Origin: Faecalibacterium langellae
Lineage (GTDB): Bacteria; Bacillota; Clostridia; Oscillospirales; Ruminococcaceae
DNA: 64,000 nucleotides
Direction: 5' to 3'
Assembly (NCBI RefSeq): GCF_002549775.1
Contig: NZ_NMTR01000014.1
Coordinates: forward strand, 62,001 to 126,000
How positions within the stretch are numbered: position 1 is the first letter of the stretch; each line of letters starts with the position of its first letter. Shown piece after piece: positions 55,550-63,931 of this stretch. The position numbers and the translations under genes were made by a program. The notes under the pieces are model-generated. The model was not told where the DNA came from, ran no database searches, and was given only the letters and a program-made list of their open reading frames with translations.

Positions 55550-57460
55550 TCAGAACTTGAACAGGTTCACGATGCGCTGCCACAGGCGGGTGAAGAAGTT
55601 GCCTTCCTGCACGGTCTCGGTCTCGGCAGCGGTAGCATCCGCAGCGGCGACGGTCTCAGCGGTCTTGTAGATGAACTTCACGCTGTTCTCGGCGTCGTCC
55701 GGGGCACCGGCAAAGCTGGTGTAGTTTTCCAGACGGTCGGTCATCTCGTCCAGCACGGTCTTCAGGCCGTGGAGCTGATCCTGATCCAGAGCGCCGGTCA
55801 GCTTGGAGATGCCTTCCTCGTTGAACTGGTTCAGGCCGTCGTTCAGCTGGCCTGCGCCGTCATTCAGCTGGCTGGCACCGGTGTTCAGGGTGTTCACACC
55901 GTCGTACAGGGTCTGGGTGCCTGCGGCCAGCTGCGCGCTGCCGTCCTTGGCAGAGTGGGCACCGTCCGCAGCGGACTGCACACCTGCGGTGTACTGGTTC
56001 ACGCTGGAGACAAAGAGCTGGATCTGGGAAAGGCTGTCCTTCAGGGCGCGGACGTCGGCCATATCCTGACTGTTCTCCACCTGATACTTCAGCTCAGCCT
56101 TGGCGGTGTCCTTGGCTTCCTGACTGGTCAGCAGCTGCACCAGACCGCACAGCATGGAGGGATCGTAGTTCTGCATCAGGCGCAGCGCGGCCTCCAGATC
56201 ATGGTTCGTCTTGGTGGCGGAAAGGTACAGAGCCAGATCCAGCTGGCTGTCCTTGAAGCTGGGAGCCTGCTCCCAGATGGTGCGCACCATCTTGCGGCGT
56301 CCGGCAGCCAGCGTCTTGTCGTTCATGGTCAGGATGTTGTCGATGACGGAAGCGTAGTTGGACCAGGTCATATCCTCGTCGATCAGGCCGCCCTCTTTCA
56401 GGGTCTTGTTGGCAGAGGCCAGCACGCCGTCGGCCACCTGCTGGGCGGCAGAATCCAGTGCGGCATTGTTGGAAGTCAGGGTGTCCAGACCGTTGGTCAG
56501 CTGGCCCAGGCCGTCATCCAGAGCGGAAGCGCCGTTGTTCAGGGTGTTGGCACCGTCCAGCAGGGCCAACACGCCGCTGGCCAGCTGGGAAGTGCCGTCC
56601 ACCAGCTGAGAAGCACCGTCCAGCAGCTGGCTCATGGCGTCGTTCAGCTGGTTGATGCCGTCGGTCAGGTCGTTGAGGCTGCTCAGGTCAAACACATTGT
56701 CGGTGCCCAGAGCGGCGGTGCTGGTGGCGCAGGCCATCATCACCTGCGGGCAGGTCAGCTCAGTGACATCGGCTTCCACGGTGATGGTATCCTGCAGGTA
56801 GTCCTCGATGCTGTCCACTTCGTCGGGCAGCAGGCCGGACAGAGAATCCTTCACGCCCGGCAGGGTAACGAAGGCGGCCACGCTGCTCTTGGCGGCGCTC
56901 TCGATGATGCCGTGCTCAGCGGTGACGTTGGAAGCATCCTCGCCGAAGATCACGCCCACGGCGGTGATCAGCGGGGTGACGATGGTGCGCTCGGCACCGT
57001 TGACGGTGATGGTGTCGGTCTCGCTGTTGGTCAGGGCGATGGTCACAGTCAGGTGGCCGCTCTTGCCGATCAGGTCTTCCAGGGCAGCCTCCTGGCCGTC
57101 CATGGCGTAGGTGATCTTGGCGGAGATGGGCAGGCTGCGGTCGGTGTCGCCCTTGTAGTACACGTCGGTGTCGTCGGTGTTCCAGGTGATGTCCTCACCG
57201 TTCTGGGTGAACTCGGCGTCGCTCTCGGTGTTCTGGATGTTGGTCAGGGTGCTCTTATCGGTGACATTGGACAGGCCGGAAGCGCTGTACACATGCTCGC
57301 TGACGGTGGTGCTGCTGATGGAGCCGTCGTCGTTCATCACGGCATACACGGTCTCAGACTTGGTAAAGCTGCTGCTGCCAGCGGCAAAAGCGGGCGCGGC
57401 ACAGCTGGCGGCGAGGGCAACAGCCAGCGCCGCACTGGCGAAACGAAGCGATTTTTTCAT
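55550..57460 (-). CDS. Secreted coiled-coil protein partnered with the MMPL exporter (YhgE-like repeats)
   Basis: A 636-residue exported protein. A signal peptide ends at AAPAFAAG. The central and late parts carry many 7-residue type repeats, for example QLLDGASQLVDGTSQLASGV and TLYDGVNTLNTGASQLNDGA, as in the periplasmic-loop region of YhgE/Pip proteins. The C-terminus is RLWQRIVNLFKF, an amphipathic end with no clear span. The ATG at 57460 follows AAAGGAG in the end of the MMPL gene, 6 nt on, so the two are coupled. It may reach through the wall or cap the exporter. Confidence 0.75.
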   Translation of the reverse strand: MKKSLRFASAALAVALAASCAAPAFAAGSSSFTKSETVYAVMNDDGSISSTTVSEHVYSASGLSNVTDKSTLTNIQNTESDAEFTQNGEDITWNTDDTDVYYKGDTDRSLPISAKITYAMDGQEAALEDLIGKSGHLTVTIALTNSETDTITVNGAERTIVTPLITAVGVIFGEDASNVTAEHGIIESAAKSSVAAFVTLPGVKDSLSGLLPDEVDSIEDYLQDTITVEADVTELTCPQVMMACATSTAALGTDNVFDLSSLNDLTDGINQLNDAMSQLLDGASQLVDGTSQLASGVLALLDGANTLNNGASALDDGLGQLTNGLDTLTSNNAALDSAAQQVADGVLASANKTLKEGGLIDEDMTWSNYASVIDNILTMNDKTLAAGRRKMVRTIWEQAPSFKDSQLDLALYLSATKTNHDLEAALRLMQNYDPSMLCGLVQLLTSQEAKDTAKAELKYQVENSQDMADVRALKDSLSQIQLFVSSVNQYTAGVQSAADGAHSAKDGSAQLAAGTQTLYDGVNTLNTGASQLNDGAGQLNDGLNQFNEEGISKLTGALDQDQLHGLKTVLDEMTDRLENYTSFAGAPDDAENSVKFIYKTAETVAAADATAAETETVQEGNFFTRLWQRIVNLFKF

Positions 57461-57466
57461 AACGCA

Positions 57467-59566
57467 TTACTCCTTTTCAGACTTCTTGGCGTTGGCAGAT
57501 TCAGGCACCATCCATTTCAGGGTGGTGTGGCGGATGATCCAGTCACACAGCATCAGAGCGGCGGGCAGCATCACCAGAATGACCAGCATACTGATCAGAG
57601 CGCCGCGGGAGATCAGCAGGCAGATGCTCCGCAGCAGTTCCATCTTACTGATGGCGGCCACGCCGACCGTAGCGGCAAAGAAGGTCAAGCCGCTGGTCAG
57701 GATAGACTGGCTGCAGTGCTCCAGCGACTGCTGGGCAGCTTCCTTGGGGGTGCGGCCAAAGGCGCGCTCCTCGTGATAACGGGTGGTCATCAGGATGGAG
57801 TAGTCCACGGTAGCGCCCAGCTGGATGGTGCCGATGACGATGCTGGCGATGAAGGGCAGCTGCGTACCGGTAAAGTACGGGATGCCCATATTGATGGCGA
57901 TAGCGGCCTCGATGCTGGCGACCAGCAGCACGGGGATGGAGATGCTCTTGAAGGAAATGGCGATGATGGCAAGCACGGCCAGAATGGACCAGACGTTGAC
58001 GTTCTTGAAGTCCACATCGGCGACCTCGATCAGGTCCTTGGTCATGGCACCTTCGCCGGTGATGACGCCCTCGGGGTCCACGGCCTTGATGAGGCTGATC
58101 ATCTCGTCCAGCTGGTTGTTGATGGCGTCGGTGCCGGTCTTATAGGAGCTGTTGGCCAAAATCAGCTTGTAGCCGCCGGACTGCAGGATCTCCATCACGC
58201 TGTCGGGCAGCAGCTCGGTATCAAAGCCCGGGCCGGTGATGGAATCCAGACTCATCACCTGGGTGATGCCGTCCACATCCTTCAGCTCGTCGCACAGGTC
58301 GGACACCTCGGAAGCGGTCAGGTCGTCATGCACCAGAATGAAGTGGCTGGTGGTCATGCCGAAATCCTCGCCCAGCTTGTTGGTGCCCACGATGCCGGTC
58401 AGGTCCTGGGGCAGGGAATCGAACAGGGTGTAGTAGACTTCGGTCTTGTTCTGGGCGATGGCAAAGGGGATAATAATAAGGATAAAGGCGACCACGATGG
58501 GCACCGCGTGGTTGGAGACGAAGTAGCTCAGCTTGGTCAGCTTGGGGATGACGGTGCGGTGCTTATATTTTTCCACCCATTTATCAAAGGTAAGGATCAG
58601 GGCGGGCAGGATGACCACGGTGCAGATGACGCCCAGTGCCACGCCCTTGGCCATGACCAGGCCGATATCGCGGCCCAGCGTCAGGCGCATGGCGCACAGA
58701 GCCAGGAAGCCTGCGATGGTGGTCAGACTGGAAGCGGAGATGGAGGTCATGGTCTTGCAGATGGCGCTGGCCATGGCTTCTTCATTGGAGGAGCGCAGCT
58801 CCTTTTCTTCCTCGTAGCGGTGCAGCAGGAAGATGGAGAAGTCCATCGTCACGCCCAGCTGCAGCACGGTGGCCAGCGCTTCGGTGATGTAGCTGATCTG
58901 GCCCAGCAGGATGTTGGTGCCGAAGTTGTACACGATGGGGAACAAAAGGCCCAGCATGAACAGCAGCGGGGTGATGGTGCTTTCCAGCGAGAGGAACAGC
59001 ACCAGCAGGCTGGCACCCACGGCGATCAGGATGTACATGGGCATTTCCTGATTGACCAGTGCCTTGGTGTCCTGCAGGATGACGCTCATGCCGCCGAAGA
59101 AGCAGTCCTTGCGCAGCAGCTTTTCGATCTGCTTGACGGCCTCCATGGTCTCGTCGCTGGCGCTGGGGGCGTCAAAGCGGACGATCAGCATGGTGGAATC
59201 GTTCTTGCCGAACATGAACTGCTGCACATCGGCGGGGAGCATCTCGGTGGGGATGCTGGGGTCGATCACATCGCTGAGCCAGAAGGTCTGGGTGACACCG
59301 GGCACGGCGTCGATCTCCTTTTTCATGGCGATGAGTTCATTGGTTGGCAGGCCCTCTACCGTGATCATGCCGGTGGAGGCCAGATGGAAGTCGTCCTCAA
59401 GGGCTACCTCGCCGATCATGGAGTCCAGATCCTGCGGCAGGTAGGTGAGGATGTCATAGTTGATGCGGGTGGCGATCGCGCCGATGGCGGAAGGGATCAG
59501 CAGCAGGAATGCTACTGTCAAAATCAGCTTCCGGAACCGCACGATGCCCTGTGCGATCTTTTTCAT
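57467..59566 (-). CDS. MMPL/RND-family exporter
   Basis: A 699-residue membrane transporter with 12 predicted spans in two halves, each with a large outside loop (about 35-170 and 370-510). Each half has the family motif of the RND core: QLGVTMDFSIFLLHRYEEE and QLGATVDYSILMTTRYHEE, including the Asp needed for proton coupling. It likely exports lipids or hydrophobic molecules. The start at 59566 (MKKIAQG) follows GGAGGG. The divergent TetR gene and palindromic operators suggest induction by its substrate. Confidence 0.9.
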   Translation of the reverse strand: MKKIAQGIVRFRKLILTVAFLLLIPSAIGAIATRINYDILTYLPQDLDSMIGEVALEDDFHLASTGMITVEGLPTNELIAMKKEIDAVPGVTQTFWLSDVIDPSIPTEMLPADVQQFMFGKNDSTMLIVRFDAPSASDETMEAVKQIEKLLRKDCFFGGMSVILQDTKALVNQEMPMYILIAVGASLLVLFLSLESTITPLLFMLGLLFPIVYNFGTNILLGQISYITEALATVLQLGVTMDFSIFLLHRYEEEKELRSSNEEAMASAICKTMTSISASSLTTIAGFLALCAMRLTLGRDIGLVMAKGVALGVICTVVILPALILTFDKWVEKYKHRTVIPKLTKLSYFVSNHAVPIVVAFILIIIPFAIAQNKTEVYYTLFDSLPQDLTGIVGTNKLGEDFGMTTSHFILVHDDLTASEVSDLCDELKDVDGITQVMSLDSITGPGFDTELLPDSVMEILQSGGYKLILANSSYKTGTDAINNQLDEMISLIKAVDPEGVITGEGAMTKDLIEVADVDFKNVNVWSILAVLAIIAISFKSISIPVLLVASIEAAIAINMGIPYFTGTQLPFIASIVIGTIQLGATVDYSILMTTRYHEERAFGRTPKEAAQQSLEHCSQSILTSGLTFFAATVGVAAISKMELLRSICLLISRGALISMLVILVMLPAALMLCDWIIRHTTLKWMVPESANAKKSEKE

Positions 59567-59607
59567 GAGAACCCTCCAGAATAGAAAGTGGTTAAAGAAT
59601 CTTAGCA

Positions 59608-59626
59608 AAATGACCGCTGGTCATTT
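59608..59626. promoter_or_regulatory. Palindromic operator in the exporter leader
   Basis: AAATGACCGCTGGTCATTT: perfect 8-bp arms around GCT, just downstream of the predicted exporter transcription start. TGACC...GGTCA is a common TetR-type site. Confidence 0.7.
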
Positions 59627-59639
59627 CTAAGCAAACCCT

Positions 59640-59667
59640 ATTATATTCAGGAAGCGGCGGGTGTCAA
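59640..59667 (-). promoter_or_regulatory. Promoter of the MMPL operon
   Basis: On the minus strand, TTGACA (59662-59667) and TATAAT (59640-59645) with 16 nt. Confidence 0.75.
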
Positions 59668-59672
59668 GCACA

Positions 59673-59694
59673 AAAATGACCAAAAGTCAGTTTT
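59673..59694. promoter_or_regulatory. Second, imperfect TetR-type site
   Basis: AAAATGAC..AAA..GTCAGTTTT directly upstream of the exporter -35. The half site AAATGACC is the same as in the perfect palindrome. Confidence 0.5.
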
Positions 59695-59730
59695 CTTATC
59701 ACGGACGGAAAATTGTATAGGAAAGTGGGC

Positions 59731-59759
59731 TTGCACATTCGCACAAGGACTGCTAAACT
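59731..59759 (+). promoter_or_regulatory. Promoter of the TetR gene
   Basis: TTGCAC at 59731-59736 and TAAACT at 59754-59759 with 17 nt, the -10 preceded by TGC. Confidence 0.5.
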
Positions 59760-59841
59760 AAGAAAAGTAAACCGGACGCAACACCGGGATGTGCCCGGAA
59801 CAAAAGGCAAAAACAAGAGGAAAGAGGAATCGACCCAGAGC

Positions 59842-60444
59842 ATGAGCACCGTGGAGGGAAAAAAGCAGGAAAAGCGCCGGGCGCTGCTGGACGCGGCCTA
59901 TGAGCTGTTTTTGGAGCGCGGCACCGCGAAGACCAGCGTGGAGGACATCACCTCCCGCGCAAAGGTGGCAAAAGGCACCTTTTATTTGTATTTCCAGGAT
60001 AAGGGTGCCGTGATGCAGGCGCTGCTGGGCCGGGTGAGCTACCAGCTGCTGAGCGAGGCGTGCATGGCTGTGGAGCAGCAGACCGAGCTGCAGACCTTCC
60101 CGGATAAGATGGTGGCGGTGATCGACCACATCATTGAAGCGCTGCGCCGCGACACGCTGGTGCTGAAATTTCTGGAGCGCAACTTCGTCTGGCCGGGGCT
60201 GGACCAGATCGAGGCCAGCCGCGACGCCGAACCTCTGATGCGCAAGCTGCTCACCGTGGTGATGTCCAGCCCGGAGATGGTCGGCCGCACCGAGCGCGAG
60301 ATCTACCAGCGCATCACGGCGCTGGGCAGCATGTGTATGTCGGTGTGCTATTCCAGCATTCTGGAAGGCAAGCCGGACGACATCGAGGCCATGAAGCCGG
60401 TGCTGTATGACATCATCCATAAGGCGCTGGCCGTGCAAAAATAA
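59842..60444 (+). CDS. TetR-family repressor
   Basis: A 200-residue regulator. The helix-turn-helix region covers RRALLDAAYELFLERG to VAKGTFYLYFQDKGAV; the rest is a helical ligand domain. The ATG at 59842 begins the normal family length; the frame runs back to 59713 but that stretch holds the promoter. It is divergent from the exporter operon with two TGACC sites between, so it is very probably its local, self-regulated repressor. The ligand is unknown. Confidence 0.9.
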   Translation: MSTVEGKKQEKRRALLDAAYELFLERGTAKTSVEDITSRAKVAKGTFYLYFQDKGAVMQALLGRVSYQLLSEACMAVEQQTELQTFPDKMVAVIDHIIEALRRDTLVLKFLERNFVWPGLDQIEASRDAEPLMRKLLTVVMSSPEMVGRTEREIYQRITALGSMCMSVCYSSILEGKPDDIEAMKPVLYDIIHKALAVQK

Positions 60445-60462
60445 AAAAGTTGCAGAAAAGTA

Positions 60463-60491
60463 TTGCTTTTTTGCCGAAGCTGTGGTAAAAT
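60463..60491 (+). promoter_or_regulatory. Promoter of tRNA-Val
   Basis: TTGCTT at 60463-60468 and TAAAAT at 60486-60491 with 17 nt; the start is about 15 nt before the tRNA. Confidence 0.6.
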
Positions 60492-60512
60492 AATCGAGTC
60501 GATATGACGTAT

Positions 60513-60588
60513 GGACGGTTAGCTCAGCTGGTAGAGCATCTGCTTGACGTGCAGGAGGTCACAGGTTCGAGTCCTGTACCGTCCACCA
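60513..60588 (+). tRNA. tRNA-Val (anticodon GAC)
   Basis: Cloverleaf with acceptor GGACGGT/ACCGTCC, D arm GCTC..GAGC, anticodon stem TCTGC/GCAGG with loop TTGACGT (anticodon GAC) and T arm ACAGG TTCGAGT CCTGT. The CCA end is encoded at 60586-60588. Confidence 0.96.
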
Positions 60589-60590
60589 CA

Positions 60591-60622
60591 AAAATCCTCA
60601 GACTTTTGTCTGAGGATTTTTT
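60591..60622 (+). terminator. Terminator after tRNA-Val
   Basis: AAAATCCTCAGAC / GTCTGAGGATTTT stem and T run. Confidence 0.88.
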
Positions 60623-60772
60623 GTTTGTGGCAGGCAGGATAGGACGAGAACAGCAAAGGCAGGGTATCACCATAGCGTGGTATCCTGCCTTTTGTGCTAG
60701 ATTAGCCTGTTCTTTCACCAGGGAGTATGGTATACTTAACTCAACAAATCGGGATTTGGAGGTGTTGCATCT

Positions 60773-60946
60773 ATGGTGAATGGATTTGGCATTGTTGCTT
60801 TGATCGCATTGTATTTCATCGTTAAGTGGGCGGTAAAGAACGGCATAAAAGAAGCGTATACGGATATTACCGGAAAAAAGCCAGTTAAGGATATCCAAGA
60901 TGAAAAAGAATTGAACGAACTTATGGACGATACAAAAGACAGATAA
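60773..60946 (+). CDS. Small membrane protein, 57 residues
   Basis: A short ORF with a very good ribosome site (TTGGAGGTG, 7 nt from ATG). One N-terminal membrane helix (GIVALIALYFIVKWAV) is followed by a charged tail (NGIKEAYTDITGKKPVKDIQDEKELNELMDD). The layout is like the DUF6019 type of small proteins, but I cannot confirm it. A possible -10, TATACT, is at 60731-60736. It lies between tRNA-Val and the HipA-like gene. Function unknown. Confidence 0.7.
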   Translation: MVNGFGIVALIALYFIVKWAVKNGIKEAYTDITGKKPVKDIQDEKELNELMDDTKDR

Positions 60947-61012
60947 CTTCGCGTTTGTGGAGCGAAGCGGAGCAATGAAGTCCCCAGCGGGCCCCCTGGC
61001 AAGCGCGTGCTT
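60947..61012 (+). repeat. Fragment of the mosaic repeat core
   Basis: CTTCGCGTTTGTGGAGCGAAGCGGAGCAATGAAGTCCCCAGCGGG resembles the centre of the copies at 2241 and 15816 (TTCGCGTTTGGAGCGAC...AGCAATGAAAGCCCCAGTGGGG). The ends are missing. Confidence 0.5.
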
Positions 61013-61072
61013 CATGGTATCATAAAGCTAAACTGGGATTGTGCCGATCCTGGAGGGAAAGGAGCGTTGCGA

Positions 61073-62152
61073 ATGCAGTATCTCTTTTTGAACAAGGATT
61101 CCGTCTGGCTGGAATTCCATTGTGAGCAGAACGAATATCTGGAAACGACCGCGCAGGAAGATGTCTGGCACACGGAACTTCGGCCCTTTGGATACGCAAA
61201 CCTGACGGATTTTCTGGAGCAGCGCAAAGCGCCAAAGCACCGGGCACATATTGCCGAACTTCTGAAAGAGTACGGCTGCGACACGCTGGAAGGCTATCTG
61301 AACGTTACCCATGCGCTCTCTCTGAATGACACCTTCTGGGTCAAGCCGGTGGATTCCGGCCTGCAGTGGAAGGACGTTTCCCTCTATCGGAACCCGTTCA
61401 ACGAGATCATTTCCGAAGCTGCGTTTGATGGCTCCGTGAGCAGTTCCGGCTTTTCTTCCACCTCCCCGGAGTTCAGCACGGACGGGCAGTATGCGAAATG
61501 CTGGGTGCGGGAAGATGACACCATTCAGCTCTATAAAACGGGCGGTGTGTTCGGCGTGGAGCCGATCGCAGAATACCTTGCTTCGCAGCTTGCGGCTATT
61601 CTCTGTCCGGATGCGGTCCGTTATGAACTTGCCTTCTACCATGGTGAGCTGATCTCCAAATGTGCGCTGTTCACCAGCGAACGGTACGGCCTGGCCAAGG
61701 CGGCGGCCCTCACGAAAGACCGCACGATCTCCGGGTTCCTCCGCTGCTTTGAAAGCATCGGGAGCGGAGGCGCTTTCCGGCGGATGTGCATTCTGGATGC
61801 GTTGATCCTGAACATTGACCGCCACAGCGGAAACTTCGGCGTGCTGTACGAGAACGATACGCTGCAGATCCAAAAAATGGCACCGGTGTTCGACAACAAC
61901 CGAAGCCTGCTGTTCGATCTGGACAGCAACCAGCTGAAAAATATGGAATGGTGCATCCGGCACTGTGCGCCCCGGCTGGGTTCGGATTTTATCGCCACGG
62001 CCAGGGGACTGCTGACAGACGACGTCCGCGCAGACCTGAAAAACCTGAAAGACTTCCGCTTCGCGGGCCATCCGGAGATTTGCATCGAGCCGGAGCGGAT
62101 CGAACGGCTGAACGCGATCCTGCAATGCCAGCTGAAGAAAATCCTTGCGTAG
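61073..62152 (+). CDS. HipA-like kinase without HipB
   Basis: A 359-residue soluble protein. The second half matches the HipA/CtkA kinase core: catalytic loop LNIDRHSGNFGVL with D249, and metal-binding APVFDNNRSLL with D274. The segment EFSTDGQYAKCWVREDDTIQLYKTG (about 139-165) supplies the ATP-binding strand and Lys. There is no HipB-type DNA-binding gene beside it, and the N-terminal HipA domain is replaced by a divergent region. It may be a Ser/Thr kinase or toxin, or a regulator of DNA element functions. AAAGGAG precedes the ATG at 61073. Confidence 0.75.
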   Translation: MQYLFLNKDSVWLEFHCEQNEYLETTAQEDVWHTELRPFGYANLTDFLEQRKAPKHRAHIAELLKEYGCDTLEGYLNVTHALSLNDTFWVKPVDSGLQWKDVSLYRNPFNEIISEAAFDGSVSSSGFSSTSPEFSTDGQYAKCWVREDDTIQLYKTGGVFGVEPIAEYLASQLAAILCPDAVRYELAFYHGELISKCALFTSERYGLAKAAALTKDRTISGFLRCFESIGSGGAFRRMCILDALILNIDRHSGNFGVLYENDTLQIQKMAPVFDNNRSLLFDLDSNQLKNMEWCIRHCAPRLGSDFIATARGLLTDDVRADLKNLKDFRFAGHPEICIEPERIERLNAILQCQLKKILA

Positions 62153-62202
62153 GAAGCAAACCGCTCTGCAAGGCCGCCCCGCGGAGAAATAAGAAAAAAC
62201 AA

Positions 62203-62236
62203 AAAAATCAGGGCACCCGCGGGTGTCCTGATTTTT
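62203..62236. terminator. Bidirectional terminator
   Basis: AAAAATCAGGGCACCCG / CGGGTGTCCTGATTTTT; it serves the HipA-like and AAA+ genes, which converge. Confidence 0.88.
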
Positions 62237-62251
62237 GCTGTAAAAGGAAAT

Positions 62252-63466
62252 TTATTTCTGCACGCCTGCTTCGCACTGTTCAATGAACTGCTTTGCGACG
62301 CGCGGGCTGCGGCCGCCGGCACGGATGGCAAAGGCTTCGGCCTTGACCAGCAGCTGGTCCATGGGCATGTCGATGTGGTGCTGCTTTGCCAGCTCGGCGA
62401 GGATGGTCTCGAACCGGGCCTTCTCCGGCCGCTGGAAGGTCACCGTCAGGCCGAACCGGGCCGAAAGGCTCATCAGCTCCTGCCGGGTGTCGACTTCGTG
62501 GATGTCGTCGCCGGTGCGGTCGGTGAGGGTCTCTTTAATAAGGTGGCGGCGGTTGGAGGTGGCGTACACTGCAATGTTCTTTGCCCGGCCGCCCACGCTG
62601 CCCTCGAGGATGGCTTTGAGCGCGGCAAAGTTGTCGTCGTTGGCGGTAAAGCTCAGGTCGTCGATGAACAGGATGAACTTCAGCGGATTTGCGGCCAGCT
62701 TGTCCATCAGGTCCGGGATCTGGTAAAGCTGGTTCTTTTTCACTTCCACCAGCCGCAGGCCCTCGGGCGCAAACTCATTGGCAATGGCCTTCACGGCACT
62801 GGACTTGCCGGTGCCCGCGTCGCCGTAGAGCAGCACATTGTTGGCGGGCATCCCGGCCAGCAGGGCACGGGTGTTGGCGATGACCTTCTCCCGCTCCTTC
62901 TCGTAGCCCGGCAGCTCAGAAAGACGCTGGGGGTCCGGGTACTTCACCGGCACCAGCTGACCGTTCTCCACCGTGAAGACGTGATGCTTGGCGAACATGC
63001 CGTAGCCCTTGCGGCCCACCTCGCTCATGCGCTGGGCGTAGGCGGCGGGCAGGTCGATGGCGGAAGTCTCCCACCGGGGCAGGAAGGCGTACTCTGCGCT
63101 CTGGGCGGGGACCCCGCCGGAAGCCAGCAGCTCGTCCAGCGTCAGGCCGCACAGCGCCTGCAGAAAGGCAAGCTCGCGGTCCAGCGCGGTCTGCAGAGCC
63201 GGGGCCAGTGCGCCTGCGGCGGCACTGCGCACGCAGACGGTCTCGGCTTCCAGCACGGCAGCACTGAGGTAGTCGCCCCAGTTGGTGGTGTGCTCAAACA
63301 GTGCAGCCTCAAACTGCGCCACGGCGTCACACACGGCACTGCAGCCGGGCGTGCCGGAGGCCATGCGGTCCGTCAGGTCCACGAGCTTTGCCACAACGGC
63401 ATCGTCCAGCAGACTGCGAAAGACCACGAGCCCGTGCAGACGGGCATTCCATTCGTTCAATCTCAT
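62252..63466 (-). CDS. AAA+ ATPase of the DUF815 family
   Basis: A 404-residue ATPase of unknown role. Walker A is GDAGTGKSS (about residue 216), Walker B FILFIDDLSF, sensor 1 YATSNRRHLIKETLTDR, and an AAA+ lid domain ends with IRAGGRSPRVAKQFI. The first 170 residues are helical and specific to the family. It is widely conserved in Firmicutes. ATG at 63466 follows GGACAGGAA. Single-gene unit with its own terminator. Confidence 0.88.
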   Translation of the reverse strand: MRLNEWNARLHGLVVFRSLLDDAVVAKLVDLTDRMASGTPGCSAVCDAVAQFEAALFEHTTNWGDYLSAAVLEAETVCVRSAAAGALAPALQTALDRELAFLQALCGLTLDELLASGGVPAQSAEYAFLPRWETSAIDLPAAYAQRMSEVGRKGYGMFAKHHVFTVENGQLVPVKYPDPQRLSELPGYEKEREKVIANTRALLAGMPANNVLLYGDAGTGKSSAVKAIANEFAPEGLRLVEVKKNQLYQIPDLMDKLAANPLKFILFIDDLSFTANDDNFAALKAILEGSVGGRAKNIAVYATSNRRHLIKETLTDRTGDDIHEVDTRQELMSLSARFGLTVTFQRPEKARFETILAELAKQHHIDMPMDQLLVKAEAFAIRAGGRSPRVAKQFIEQCEAGVQK

Positions 63467-63611
63467 ATTTCCTGTCCCTCAGTTGCATCATAAAAATACG
63501 CGCACACGCGCATAGAAGAAGTATACAGCACTTTTGTGCCCCGCGCAAGAACTGAAATGTCAGTGTTCAAATCCCTTCATGTTTGAGGCGGTTCAGGAGA
63601 CAAATCGTCGA

Positions 63612-63639
63612 TTGACAAAAGGCCGATTTATAGTATAAT
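63612..63639 (+). promoter_or_regulatory. Promoter of the T-box leader
   Basis: TTGACA at 63612-63617 and TATAAT at 63634-63639 with 16 nt: near-perfect consensus. Confidence 0.85.
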
Positions 63640-63645
63640 TTACAT

Positions 63646-63931
63646 CAACAAATGCGCAGATGGGAAAAAGTACCACACGATCCCCACTGTTCAGAGAGCT
63701 GCCGTCTGGTGCAAGGCAGTCAGCGTTTCGTGCGGAAAATCATCCCGGAGCAGCCTGCCCAACGGGTGCAAACCCTTGTAAGCAGCGCCGGTTGCAGCCG
63801 TTACAGTGCGGGACTTTGCTGGAAGTCCGTGAGGGGGCGTGCAGGGCACGTCAACGAGAGTGGTACCGCAGAGAGCTTGATGATCACAAGGTCTTTGTCT
63901 CTTGGAGAACAGGGGACAAGGGCTTTTTTTA
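63646..63931 (+). ncRNA. T-box riboswitch leader, probably isoleucine-specific
   Basis: Stem I base GATGGG / CATCCC, loop-E strands AGTA and GAA, and the distal motif CAGAGAGCTGCCGTCTGGTG..AAGGCAG are present. The strand after GAA reads A-ATC-A, giving specifier AUC (Ile). The T-box AGAGTGGTACCGCAG is at 63857-63871, and its variable base U fits an A discriminator as in tRNA-Ile. A terminator follows at 63888-63931. Uncharged tRNA would open the downstream gene, probably ileS, beyond the window. Confidence 0.85.
63888..63931 (+). terminator. T-box controlled terminator
   Basis: AAGGTCTTTGTCTC / GGGGACAAGGGCTT-type stem followed by seven T. The remaining 63932-64000 carry no start codon with a long ORF. 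Confidence 0.8.

Noticed and set aside
55769-59584. A very long open frame (1271 codons) on the plus strand opposite the MMPL and coiled-coil genes
   Set aside because: It is antisense to two well-supported genes, has low-complexity Gly/His/Gln-rich translation and no ribosome site. High GC and codon bias of the real genes keep the opposite frame open.
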